Below are positions 1-11,240 of a stretch of DNA of 64,000 bases, one piece after another. The notes under the pieces are model-generated. The model ran no database searches and was not told the DNA's origin. It saw only the letters and a list, made by a program, of their open reading frames with translations. The stretch is from Bugula neritina (Eukaryota; Bryozoa; Gymnolaemata; Cheilostomatida; Bugulidae), in the NCBI GenBank assembly GCA_964035545.1, contig OZ037769.1, positions 6,693,429 to 6,757,428 of the forward strand, read 5' to 3'. How positions within the stretch are numbered: the stretch's first letter is position 1; every line of letters begins with the position of its first letter. The translations under genes were made by a program, and so were the position numbers.

Positions 1-36
<36 letters not shown>
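1..36. repeat. (TA)n microsatellite at window edge
   Basis: Pure TA dinucleotide run. It abuts the left terminal inverted repeat of the large composite element. A similar TA-rich run lies outside its right end at about 11,368-11,400, so the element appears to have inserted into TA-rich DNA. Confidence 0.95.
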
Positions 37-40
<4 letters not shown>

Positions 41-64
41 TCAGTCCAGTTCATTTAGTACAAA

Positions 65-1599
65 CTGATTTTGAGTTTGTCAGTTTATATATTGCTTGTT
101 TTTACATAGTTGTGATTGACTATACAGATTCAAAATGATTTTAATTAATGTAAAACTATCTCAAAATTAATAAACTTTTCATATTTTGCTGGGAACAACA
201 ATACAATATTGTATAAACTCATCAAAAAGTTTGTTTTTTTTAGCTAATTTCCTATATAAGACAATTCAAAATGAGTGGTTTTGACATCTTTCAGGATTAA
301 TAAGTTTTACAATTTTGAATCAAGTTTTATTTTATTTACATATAACGAAAGACAAATATTTCATCTTTACAATGTTGTTTTATTTGCAGGGGTCACGTAC
401 AGATTTAATTCAGAAATTATGTTTTTAAGTAACGCAAGTGTCAAATTTCTTACCTAATCGTACTTCATTGTACTTACTCATACCATTACTGCTTACATGC
501 TTGCGGAGTTGTCCGTCTATAACTAAATTTGTTTTCGAAATGCTTTCCTATTTTTAAAGAAATATCTCAAATAAAATGACCGATGTTGATTTGTTTTTTA
601 ATATCAATAATATTTTGAAGAAACATTTTAAAAAAATACTTGTCTTATTATAAAAAAATAAAATTTATTTAATTCTATCAATTAAATTTGCTTTTTAATT
701 TTTTTTCTCGGAATTAGTCTTGTCAATAGCCCGCGAAATATTAATTCTACCTTGATGAAAAATTGTTTCGTTCTGCTGCTTGAACTTTTCAATAAGAAAG
801 TTTTGGTAAATAAGTTTACTTCGTTTCAACCAATATTGTATTTACTGTTGAATAACTTCTGATCCTTGTTGGTAAGTAGCGAATCATTACACTATTGGGC
901 TGATTACAAGATTTTTGGGTTATTGTGAATAGGAAATTAATGGAAAAATATAGCTGCAAGCACGAGCACTGGTAGTAGTTGTAGTAGTATTTATACTCAT
1001 TATAATTAGAAGTATAACTATTATTATGGGAGTTTTGATATGTTATAATAATTGATATAACTAATAATCAATAATAATAACTAATGATTTTATCAGTACG
1101 AGTTAAGTTGCTTTTATACCTCTGCTGAAAAAAGTACCGAGTTTAAGTTAATAATGCTTGTCCGAGTACCCCTTTATAGTCTAACTGAAACTCGTTGAAA
1201 TCATATTGATGCGGTTGCTCACTTTCTGAAATTGAAATTTGACTCGCATAATAGCTATTTGATGCCCTTTGTAAACGTCATGAATTAGTGAAGCGGACAG
1301 CATAAAAGCGATAATTGAGAAGGCGTAGGCTATATAATTATGACCGTATAAGTACGTTGTCTAATCGCCAAAGTAATAACTAAATAACGATGTTTACAAG
1401 GAGTTATTACTCCTATTCTAAAATTGGCCGATTAAGTTATCACAGTACAAAAATTTTTAAAAGTGGCTTTTACAATGCAATGCAACTCGGTGAAATTTCA
1501 ACTCGGCCAAATTGAAATTCTGACCGAAAATCGTGAAGGTATAAAGGCAACTATAGAGTATTGCTGGTACTTGTTGTAATTTTAAGTTTATTCACTTTC
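65..1599. other. AT-rich interior of composite element, no gene seen
   Basis: AT-rich sequence between the left TIR and the nested LINE. The longest open frame is 60 codons and looks random. I see no coding signal, RNA gene or ordered repeat. Confidence 0.6.
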
Positions 1600-1763
1600 A
1601 TTTTACTTGACTTACTTGACTTACTTGAAGATGCAATCACGTTAGACCACTAGATTAGTGTAAGCGACGTGCCTCGTTTGGTGAACAGAATTATTAAATG
1701 TAGTTAATACTTTCATCACATAAGTGCAGTTCTGTTTTAAGACTTTGGTGCCAGTACAGGGCC

Positions 1764-3536
1764 TTATGAGACCTGTCTGTGAGCAGCATTTGATGTTATT
1801 TTCATATCACGTAGTGCTCTGGGTAGGAAGCTGGCATGAAATAGTGAGGTGTTAGTCCTGAAAGTGGTGGGCATGCCATTTGACTGGGACCTGGTGGTAA
1901 CTGATGTAGTGGGCTGGTCGATGAGGTGTTCATACGATTTTGAGAGTGAAAGATGGTATTCCTCTTTGGCCAGGATCCGCATCAAGAGACTAAGTCGTAG
2001 GTCTTTGCGCCTGTTTTGCAGGGGGGTTAATCCAAGCCTAGATCTTGCCTCATCTGAGCCACCCCTGCCTTTAATACCTGCCACAAATCTCGCAGCCTGC
2101 TCTTGCATTTGCTCAATATCTGCTACAGCCTTCTTGGAGCTAGGGTCCCACACAGCAGCAGCATATTCTAGATGAGGACGACACAGGGCTTTATATGCTA
2201 GTAACTTCGCCTTTTCTAGTGCCCAATACAGTGCCCTTCTAATCATCCCGAGTTGTCGCTTTGCTGTGAGTAATTTCTGCTGGATATGCATGTCGAACTT
2301 CAGGTCTGATTGTATAGTGACACCAAGATACAACGCGTGGTCAACAACTGCGAGAGTCTGGCCTCCAAGTGAATAGTTATGTGTGAATTTCATGTTACTG
2401 AAGATGATGATCTTGCTTTTTTTCACATTGAAAGACATACCCATCCTACATGCCCAGGAGTCCAAGAAGTTCAGGTTGTGCTGAAAACGGGCTGTGTCCT
2501 GCTGGCTTGTGATGGTCTGGTACATTAAGGTGTCGTCTGCAAATAGGGCGACTGGGCAATCTACCTCGTTTGGAAGGTCATTGATAAATATCAGGAAAAG
2601 CACAGGCCCGAGAACTGATCCCTGAGGTGCCCCTGACGAGACTGGGAGACTGCTTGACACCTTACCATTAAGTATCACGCGCTGGGACCTATCAGTAAGA
2701 AAGTTATGTATCCAGTGAAGTATATGTGTGTCAATTGTTCCGATCCTGGAGAGTTTTTCCATTAGAAGTGCATGCGGCACCTTGTCAAAGGCTTTTGTGA
2801 AGTCAAGCACCGCTGCAGGAGTGCTCAAGCCTTTAACTGCCGCACTGAGAATATCATGTGTGGTGGCACAGAGTTGTGTCTCACATGATAGCCCTTTTCT
2901 AAAGCCGTGCTGTCTGCTGTGGAGGAAACCATCTATATTCTCTTGTAAAATACCAAGAACGATGTGCTCTAGTAGCTTACATGGAATGCTAGTTAGGGAG
3001 ATTGGCTGATAGTTGTTGGCAGAGCTCCTGTCACCACTCTTGAAGATAGGGGTGACATTGGCAGTTTTCCAACTGTCAGGGAGTTCACCATGCTGTAAGG
3101 ACTTGTTATAGATCTGAGTCAGGCATTCTGCAGTCAGGTGTGTATCAATTGTAAGGTCAGCTTTACGTAGTTGGTCTGGCCCTGGAGCTTTCCCATTTTT
3201 AAGGCCTGCCAGTAGCTTCTTCACTCCTTCGATTTCAATATGGGTGGTGGGTTCATTGGCATGTGTCATTGGTAGCTTTTGAAGCTGGTGTCCACTGTTG
3301 AATTGCTTGTGAAAGTGGTTATTTAGGATATCTGCACACTCCACGGCATCATCTGTGGACGAGTTGTTTGGCTTGGTTAGACGAATGAGCTGTTTACTAG
3401 TTCGCGTACCCTTTAGGTGTTTGTAAAATGGTCTGCAGTTGCCTTCAGCCAGAGGTTTGCATATGCGTGACTCCAAATATGCCTTTATGTGCTGTCGCAT
3501 ATTTTTCTTTGCCTGCTTTCTGATCAAAAGGGTCAC
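1764..3536 (-). pseudogene. LINE ORF2, reverse transcriptase part
   Basis: A 590-codon frame with the ordered non-LTR reverse-transcriptase motifs: TPIFKSGDRSSANNYQPISL, RQHGFRKGLSCETQL, AVLDFTKAFDKVPH, SGAPQGSVLGPVLFLIFIND and the catalytic FADDTLMY. A C-terminal region of about 200 residues follows (YLGV, RQLGMIRRAL, LCRPHLEYAAAVWDP), characteristic of CR1/Jockey-type LINEs. The frame is clean but joins the upstream endonuclease only through a frameshift near 3,535, so no full-length ORF2 protein would be made from this copy. Confidence 0.85.
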
Positions 3537-4480
3537 CTGTCTTTTTAAATCTGTTATATAGGGAACGCTGCTTTTTAACTATTTTTCGGCTATCCTGGTT
3601 AAACCACATTGGTTCAGCATCGTTTGGTGCTCTGCGAGTTTTCTTAGGAACATACTTATTAACTGCTTCCCGTAGACCTGCTGTGAAAAACTCCCACATT
3701 GCATTGACGTCATCTAAATCTAAGAGTTTATGTTTGATTTCCTGGGGAGTGTGCTGAAAGCTGCCAAGGTCAACCTCATTGTACGCTTTAAATCTGTATT
3801 TTGACCTGTTCTTGTTTGCACGAGAGGAAATTTTGGCTGTCAAAATGAAGTGGTCACTTAGCCCAGGGCGAATAACATTGGCATCCACTACTTGGTCTGG
3901 TCTGTTAGAGCATATTAGGTCTAGAGTGTTACCATGTATAGGGGTCGGCCCAGTAATAAGTTGGTCAAGGTTATATTGTGCTAGTATTGACAAGAATTCC
4001 AAATTAAGTGTTTTGTTATGAGACAGTGGTTTTACTCTGGGGCCATTCCAGTCAATACCTGGCATATTCATATCACCAATTAGTAGCAGGTGATCATTTG
4101 GATATTTCATTGTAACTTCCTCCAAGACTCCATGCAGTGGGCCAAGATCCCTGGCAGTTGGGGGTCTGTAGTAGCATCCTATAAGCAGGGACTGATAAAT
4201 GCGGATGAAGTTGATCTCAATGTTACTTGCATTGTTGCAAGAAACCTTTCCACAGAAATCACATCATTGATGGCCAACAAAACCCCACCCCCATGTACAT
4301 CTCGGTCTTTCCTAAAAATAATTTTGTTTTGGTAATCAAAGATTTGATGGTCAAAGATTGTATGGTCCAGGTGGGTTTCAGTCAGACAGATGACGTCGTA
4401 ATCATGGGTATCAGCAGAGAGCTCTTCAGTTTTACCTTTGGTTGACCCTATGTTCGTGGCAAATATTTTTAAACTGTCAT
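3445..4480 (-). pseudogene. LINE ORF2, APE-type endonuclease part (frameshifted)
   Basis: Reading antisense from about 4,480, the frame shows an apurinic-endonuclease-like fold with ATNIGS, LTETHLD, GDMNMPGIDW and a terminal LSDHF motif, the expected metal- and DNA-contact positions. This enzyme nicks the target DNA to prime reverse transcription. The frame is interrupted near 4,230, between the AIN and IGCYYRPP motifs. It leaves the reverse-transcriptase frame again near 3,535, where the downstream part continues in a different phase. These two shifts mark it as a disabled copy, barring assembly error. Confidence 0.8.
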
Positions 4481-5497
4481 TAAGTTAGAATTCTGTAGGG
4501 TTGGGCTGTCCTGGTTGTTTGAGTGGAGACCTATGCTCACTTCCCTCCATTCCCCCGAGACAGGATCTTTCTTTTGTATTTTCAGACTTCTTATCCTGTA
4601 TTCTTTATCAGTATCAGGGCTATGCTTCAGATCTCTAATTCGCTGACGTAATGCATGTTGTTCTTCTCTTTTTTCCTTACTTTCATCTGGCTTGACAAAC
4701 ACATTGAGCGATCTTAGAGAGGCATTCGCTCTTTTAATGAACTCCCACTTACTTGCCTCGCTGGTAAATTCCACCTTGATAGGTCGGGGTCTGTTTGGAT
4801 CTACAGGTCCACTTGTTTGAAGTCTTATAGCACTTTTTGGTTGCCGATCAGGTTGGGCATCGCTGTGTTGGAAGCAGTAGTTCTTCATTAGGTCCTTTAC
4901 TTGATTCAGTGTAGTCATTTCTTCCTTTTCCTCAATTCCATTGAGAATAGCATTTTTTTTCCTTGCTTCGTGCTGATTTGTTTCGGGGTGTTTCTGGAGA
5001 ATGGCCTGAGCACTCCTTTTAATCTCTTGTGTTTTTCGCATACCCTCATCATTGGTTTTAACAGCTTCTGCATAAGACTTTTCTAACTTTTCCATCCTCA
5101 TCTCAAGGCTATTATTGGCGGTAGTCATGTTTTTGATCAGACTTTCAATATTTGACAACTTCTCTGATGCGGCTGTGTTAGCAGCAATCACTGCTAGACT
5201 CCCCAAAGAAGCATCCTCATTTCCTATGGAAGCTGATTCAATTTGGGGACAGCATGTGTTACAAAACCATTTGATACCTTTTTTGTCGTTCTTGTCAAGA
5301 AAGCTTACATCAGCATTCTGAAGATCTTGACACATTCCATGGTACCATTCATGACAGAGGTCACAGTTCACCCATCTAGTATTTATTTTGTGCTGCTTTC
5401 CCTTTGAGTTCCTACCACTCATATAACAATCAGCCTCCTTGCAGGTCTTACAAAGCGTTTCAGCTGGCTTGTCAGTCTCATCATCAAGGGCAGGCAT
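4469..5497 (-). CDS. LINE ORF1 protein with PHD-like zinc finger and coiled coil
   Basis: Intact 342-residue frame. Residues about 16-80 hold a Cys/His series (CKTC, CDLCHEWYHGMC, WFCNTC) typical of a PHD finger, as found in ORF1 proteins of CR1-type LINEs. Residues about 110-165 are heptad-rich, suggesting a trimerising coiled coil, followed by a basic segment likely to bind RNA. ORF1 proteins package LINE RNA. Its stop codon (4,469-4,471) overlaps the start region of ORF2 in another frame, which suggests the two are translated from one bicistronic RNA. It is the best preserved part of this LINE. Confidence 0.8.
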   Translation of the reverse strand: MPALDDETDKPAETLCKTCKEADCYMSGRNSKGKQHKINTRWVNCDLCHEWYHGMCQDLQNADVSFLDKNDKKGIKWFCNTCCPQIESASIGNEDASLGSLAVIAANTAASEKLSNIESLIKNMTTANNSLEMRMEKLEKSYAEAVKTNDEGMRKTQEIKRSAQAILQKHPETNQHEARKKNAILNGIEEKEEMTTLNQVKDLMKNYCFQHSDAQPDRQPKSAIRLQTSGPVDPNRPRPIKVEFTSEASKWEFIKRANASLRSLNVFVKPDESKEKREEQHALRQRIRDLKHSPDTDKEYRIRSLKIQKKDPVSGEWREVSIGLHSNNQDSPTLQNSNLMTV

Positions 5498-5560
5498 GCT
5501 TTTTCTTTATGCAATCCCAGTTTGAGTTTATGCTGTGCTTATAATAGCATTAGCCCACAC

Positions 5561-6986
5561 CCAAGAAGGCAAAGAAAGCGTGACTGAAAATAAAAAGAAT
5601 TTTCTACAGTTTGTTACTCTCAAATTTGGGTCTTAGAGTTGAAGTTGGTTAAAAAAAATTATGTCATGGGTATAATACTAATAACTATAATACTAATAGC
5701 AGTCGTAGTACTAGCAGTAGCAGCAGCAGTAATAACGGAAAGACTAAGGGTGGCACTAACAGTAACAGTAGTTGCAAGACTAAGTCTAGGAGTATGAGTA
5801 AGTTAAAGTAGCAGTAGTATTATTGTCACGATGGATATTAAGTTCTGGTCAGTTTCTAAGACTGAGTCACACAGGACCAGACTTTTGAGTCAAATCAATA
5901 AGCACCACTGCCTCTACTAGGGACTCGAATGTTAAAATTACGTTAAATTGTTTGGAAGTTTAAAATTTGGCGTTCTCCATTCTCGAAACCGATGTACGAG
6001 CGTACTTACGTTTTTAATTTATCAAATAATTATATTATATTAAATTTAATGGGTATTTCAATTCATACACGCACAAGATTCATTACGATTATTCAATAAC
6101 TTCGTGTTAGTTTTGTCACGGTGAACTTAACAAAACAACAGTATGAATATTAATCTAAATATTATGATTAAATACAAATTCAATAAAATTATATATCATC
6201 ATAGAATAAATTTTTTTAGTAATTCTCTTGAATTTAGTATATTTTGCAGTTTTTAATTAATATACAGTATATTTTGCAAGTTTATTCAATTGAGTCGTAC
6301 TTTAAATAGCAATATGAATTTTAACCCCAAAAACGTGCAATGGCACTTACTTTTAGCTTTGTATTCGTATTGGTATAATCATTTAATATACTTGAAGACT
6401 GTCAATATTAAGCGCAAACCAATAACTGTAAATTATATTAACCATCTTATTAAAAAATTATAATTTTAAATTTGACTTTGTTGATAATGATTATTTTACT
6501 ATTTTACTCACTTGATATTTTTCTAACGAAGCTTGAAACAACACGGTTTTGGATTTTCATGTGTTGCAAATTTGATCTGTCATGAGTATTGTGCTGAAAC
6601 TAATACTTTATTTTATTTTTTCCTAACTTAGTTTGGTAATACTTCAAATGTGATTGTGAAAAAATAAAGGCTTGCTCATAGTTATTTGTCAAATTAAAAT
6701 TGTAATATGATGTATTAAGATGCAAATATAAAAAAATATCATTTTGATTAGCATTTGATGTTAATCTCAATCACTGACAACTATCAGCAACCAACTATAA
6801 AACCTAGAATATTTTATTTTAGTATTATAAAAGCTTGGTACATTTTAATTGAAATTTGAAATATCCATGAGTAATATGTTAAACTACTAACTAAGGTAGT
6901 GCGCCATCACTTTGCTAGAACTTTTTTGTAGTATAACATAGTTTATCAGTGACTGTATACTTTATGCTATAATTTCAGTCTTTAAA
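5561..6986. other. AT-rich interior of composite element
   Basis: AT-rich DNA between the LINE and the transposase-like gene. About 5,680-5,820 has AGTAGCAGT-type trinucleotide-like tracts. A likely acceptor ends at 6,978 (TTTCAG), just before the gene's first ATG, so part of this stretch may be an untranslated exon and intron. No other coding signal is seen. Confidence 0.5.
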
Positions 6987-9900
6987 ATGGGTCCTAAAAC
7001 TAGACCTGCTCCTATTTCAAAAGCACAATACCTGAGAGAATATCAAGCCAATTTATCTCCAAGTGTGAAGAAAAAGCGAAGAAGAAAATGAGTGGAAAAA
7101 GCTCGTCTTTGATGACAAGCTCTTCGGGAGAAAGCTAGACAAAATAACTTAAATCTTAGAAAAGCTCGGCGTGCTGAAACTAACAGGCGGTGTAGGGCCA
7201 AACAAGACAGTCCTAAAAAGCAACAAGCCCTATCCACACCATCGACGAAAGCAAAACACATTGCTCAGCTTATAGATAGTGCTTCACCATCAACAAGTGC
7301 TTGTTTAAAAAGCTGCCACATGGAAAAATCTTGAGAAAGAACTGCTGAGTATAACATTGTGCAAGCTGCGTCCAGCACATGTAAGAAAGTTCCTACAGTT
7401 CGAAAAGCGTTGGTTTAATAACTTGCCAGCTGTAATAAGTCAGCAGTAAGTGACTGAATACATCAATGGAAAAGAGATTTGTCGAATACGAAAAGTAGTT
7501 GCAAGTGGAGCGAGATGGGAGTTAGCAAATGAGTTGTGTAATCAACTAAGATCGTTTCTATACCAGCTTTACAACTGTATCTCGCAATCTTCTGCATTCA
7601 CCAAATGCAAAGCATCATTAAAGCCCAGGCAGGTAGTAGTTGTTGCTGACTGCTGAAAATTATGTGTGTGGACAATTTGCGGAGGTCCAGTCTGCGTACT
7701 ACTGTCGTAACTCGGTAACAGTTCACCCATTTGTTTTAATTTTTCCATCAACTGCTACTGTAAGATGTGACTCGTTAGTCATCATCTCCAATGACCTCAA
7801 ACATGACGCCTATGCTGTGCAACACTTCATGACAGTTTTAGGATCGCACCTACAATCTTTATACCCTGAAGTTACAGATGTTATTATGTGGTCCGATGGT
7901 TGTGCAGCTCAATACAAGAGCAAGCTGCCAATGCATAACATCGCACATTCATATAACATTCCATTCAACATCACATGGAATTTCTTTGGTAGCAGGCATG
8001 GGAAAGGAGAGGCAGATGGTGAATCGGCAGTAGTGAAAGGGAAACTTGATAGGCTGGTCCGGGCTCAACATCTCATAGTAAATGATGCATCCGATGCTTT
8101 CAAGCTGTTGAGAGATAATGGTGATGTAGAAATCCAATGTCGTCATTCACAACGACATCTGTTCTATGTTCCTCATCATAAAATTGATAGGACTCCAATA
8201 GATATATGTGGAGTTCCTGGGGTCAGGCGTCTTCACCAGGCCAAGCAAGGTAGCAACTCATCTCTTGTATACAGGGGATCATCATGCTACTGTGTTGAAA
8301 GCGATTGCCAGCATGATGCTACCAATTTATGGACCTCCTTCATATATCCTGGTTAGTTATCTGGCTTGTATTATGTTCTGTGTTTCACTTAAAGCATTTT
8401 TGTTTGTTTTTTAGACAAAGTTTCAGATAAGTATCGACACATTTCACTGCTTTGCTTTCACTAATAAAACTTCTAAAACTTTCTAAACTCATATATGACT
8501 AACAATGATATTGTGACCTCCTATTTCTCTGTAAACTTCACATGTTGCAACTTTGCACTCTTACGCTAGCACAATTGCTTTTTAAATTAATACACATGCT
8601 GATTTCTTCCTTTCAAATAGTGCTTGATATTTTCTTTGTAATGCAGCATATCAGTGTACTTGTCACTACTATTTAAGAGAATCAGAGAGAACTTGCTCTC
8701 ATGAAAAAGTTTTGCGATGAGGCAGAAAAACATCATGATTTAGTGCAGATGGTCGATTCTGATAATGATGAGGGTAGTGAGAATGACAGTGGTGATGGTG
8801 GTGAGGAAACAAGCAATGTTGCACATGTAAGTGTTCATACAGATACTGCTACAGAAATATTGTTAATTATCCTAATCTAACCTTTAAAACTATAAATTGT
8901 TTATCTTAACCCTTTCATGCGCAGCGTCCACGTATGTGGACACTACCTTTTTTGTACCAAAACAAGTCAAATTTCAATAATTCACACTTTTTAGTAGATT
9001 ACTCAGTATTGTTAAAGGGTTTTCCATGCTATTGACAAATAAAATTGTACACTTAGGTCAAGGTCAACTGATTAGAAGCAGATTTCGATTTGCTGTTTCA
9101 CTTACAAGCTTTTCTAGTTTTCCTTAGTACAATATTTTTGTTTTTCTGCCTAAAAATGTTTAGCTCAACTGCCATATTTTTATTTTGCCATCTCCACAAT
9201 CAGAACTAACCATTTTACGGAAGTTTTAGATGAAAAATGGTACAATGCTCACAAAAGAAGGCTTTTTATTGCTGTCCACATATGTGGACATCATGCAACA
9301 ATTGAAGTGCTGGACGTCCACATATGTGGACAGTATGCAACTAGTAGTGCATTCATTGTTGAATAAAAAGTGATTTTTACCAACTTTTGGTGTGTTGTTA
9401 CAGTCTTTAGTCATAATTCTGTTCGCTTTGACTTTTTTTAAAAAAATTAATTTTGTCTCTACAAGTTCAAAATGGCTGCAATTATCAAAACAATAAAATT
9501 TGTGGGCTTCCAAAGCAAATTTGGAAGCTGTTTTCTCTATATTATTTAGAAGTGACAAGGAAAGCTAGCTATAAACTTACTAAACCACCTCTTTACTTTC
9601 CATTCACAATTTCTTTGGAATAAAACAAAAATTTGAGAGTTTTACTTGAATTGTCAGTAACATTGCTACCTCAAAAAGAGACATAAAGGAAGAAAACTAG
9701 ATATAAGTGCCATATATTGGTAGTACATTGGCAAATATATAATATTTTACACTATCCTGAAAAAAGACTACATAAATTCTCAACCTCAGATGATCTAAAA
9801 GAGCATCTAAAAACCAAAAATCTTGATTTTTTTGTGTGAAATGACCTATATTTTGACTTTGCCTACTAATTTTGTCGAAACAGTGATGCAACTGATATAC

Positions 9901-10579
9901 TGTTACTATATCAACACAGTATACAAACTCTAAACACTAAATTTGGAGGGAAACAGAACAATTTGCATACTAAACTTTTGCAAAATTGTAATTTTGTCCA
10001 CATATGTGGACAATGACATGACTCAATAAATGCATGGCGTCCACATACATGGACAGTAATTATTTTTCAGGATTTTTTAGATGAAAATTAAAAAAAGTTA
10101 TAAATTTATGTTCAGAGACATGTAATCAAATAAATTAGGCAAAATAATTTGAAAATTTGCTGTTTAAATATAATTCATGCATGAAAGGGTTAAGGTGGTC
10201 GGTGGGATTAATGAGAGTGGTCATATAGATGCTGCTTTTCAGGTAATTCATATAGAATTGTATTTTATGATTACAACCCAAACAAAAAATAGTAATATAT
10301 ATTATGTTATTTTGTAAATAATTGTAAAACCGTTTATTGTAGTCTAATAATGAAAGCACCGGCAGAAAAGTGGCAGATGATATGAGTAGGAGCATTGCCC
10401 AGGTAAGTACTGTTTTTAGGTTTGTTTATATTGCTTTTATGCATAAAAATAAATTACTTTTTGTATGATTGTAGATTATTTTGGCTAATCCTGAGATTTT
10501 CAGTGCAGACAGTGAATGCAGTGACAGTGAGTTGGATGATGTGTTGGCAGAGTTTGATGATCCATGGGATGTTCTGTAG
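6987..10579 (+). pseudogene. Transposase-like gene of the composite element, multi-exon, decayed
   Basis: Exon 1 starts at ATG 6,987 with a very basic segment (KKKRRRK), but stop codons at 7,089 and about 7,117 and a one-base shift near 7,650 break it. From about 7,650 to 8,351 a clean frame shows AENY, WSDGCAAQYKSK and WNFFGSRHGKGEADG, the acidic and histidine motifs of a DDE-like transposase-related family common in aquatic animals. Cys-rich YRGSSCYCVESDC follows. Phase-compatible exons then run 8,678-8,826, 10,195-10,242, 10,343-10,402 and 10,475-10,579, encoding an acidic tail ending LAEFDDPWDVL and a stop. An AATAAA lies about 50 bp downstream. It is probably the element's own transposase, now dead; a decayed host gene captured by the element is less likely. 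I recognise the motif set but cannot give a superfamily name. Confidence 0.6.
8910..10189. mobile_element. piggyBac-type non-autonomous element with TTAA duplication
   Basis: TTAA (8,906-8,909) is followed by CCCTTTCATGC, and GCATGAAAGGG is followed by TTAA (10,190-10,193). An 11-bp perfect inverted repeat starting CCC within a TTAA duplication is the hallmark of the piggyBac superfamily. The 1,280-bp body has no transposase. It holds five copies of a 16-bp palindrome, GTCCACATATGTGGAC or near variants, at 8,926, 9,274, 9,316, 9,996 and 10,039, clustered toward the two ends; these are candidate transposase-binding sites. It sits in an intron of the transposase-like gene, directly before the exon that starts at 10,195. 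Confidence 0.85.
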
Positions 10580-10627
10580 TGCAAGAAACATTGATTTAGT
10601 TTTTTCATTTATTGTTTATTTTATGTT

Positions 10628-10636
10628 GAAATAAAG
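10628..10636 (+). promoter_or_regulatory. Polyadenylation signal of the transposase-like gene
   Basis: AATAAA lies about 50 nt after the stop codon at 10,577-10,579, consistent with the 3' end of a transcript ending shortly after. Confidence 0.5.
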
Positions 10637-10884
10637 TTTATTTTTAGTGGTTACAATAGGGCTCCTGGTGAACCTTCCACTTAAAAAAAGGATAACGCGC
10701 CTTTTTGCCTACCCCTAGGGTGGTGCGGAAATGGCACGTTTGCGAAAATGCCAGTTGTGCTTATACCAACAGCAAAATATGACAAGATGCTAGCATGCTT
10801 TTAATCAAAGCATGAAATTCAACATTTAAAATCACAGGCTGATCAGAGGCCATTCAAATTTTATGAAGCTCTTCTTTATCTTGC

Positions 10885-11240
10885 GACAGGGACGTTGCGT
10901 CATGCATATGAAAGACCCCCATGGTAAATAACCCTACATATTAGGGTACAGCAAATCCAAACACCCTAACAAAATGTAATTCTGTGCATTTCCATACCTA
11001 AATACAAGAATATATGACATAAAAAACCTAAATATTTAATTAATTACGTTACGTCATGCATATGACTGAACCCCCATTCAATTGAAATTTAGCAATATAT
11101 TTGAATTCAGCATAAAAAATAACCCCTATCAAGCTGAAAAATAAACTTCCCGACAAAAGGTATAAAATATAATGCATCAAAAACAATATTGTGTATTTTC
11201 ATTACGTTGCGTCATAGTCATGCTTGACCCCCTCCCCTCT
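10885..11240. repeat. Three subterminal direct repeats, about 157-bp period
   Basis: The core ACGTTGCGTCATGCATATGA, followed a few bases later by a C run, occurs near 10,891, 11,046 and 11,204 with some divergence. The spacings are about 156 and 158 bp. They lie just inside the right TIR of the composite element. I did not find the same motif at the left end. Subterminal repeats of this kind often bind transposase. Confidence 0.6.

Larger units (their letters stand above)
1600..5560 (-). mobile_element. CR1-like non-LTR retrotransposon (LINE), nearly full length
   Basis: Antisense LINE with an ORF1 bearing a zinc-finger region (4,469-5,497) and an ORF2 made of an APE-type endonuclease followed by a reverse transcriptase (1,764 to about 4,480). 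The 3' end, at low coordinates, finishes in a short tandem repeat at 1,604-1,628 (ACTTGACTT on the plus strand, 9 bp, about 2.7 copies). Microsatellite-like tails instead of poly(A) are characteristic of CR1/L2-type LINEs. The right boundary near 5,560 is approximate. ORF2 carries at least two frame breaks, so this copy is probably dead but fairly young. It lies inside the TIR element and so inserted after it. Confidence 0.85.

Noticed and set aside
1849-3009. Plus-strand frames at 1,849-2,175 and 2,728-3,009
   Set aside because: Shadows antisense to the LINE reverse transcriptase.
7043-7261. 72-codon minus-strand frame
   Set aside because: Antisense shadow of the basic first exon of the transposase-like gene.
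9226-9558. 110-codon minus-strand frame
   Set aside because: It lies inside the piggyBac-type MITE and spans its palindromes; no transposase motif, composition like random AT-rich DNA.
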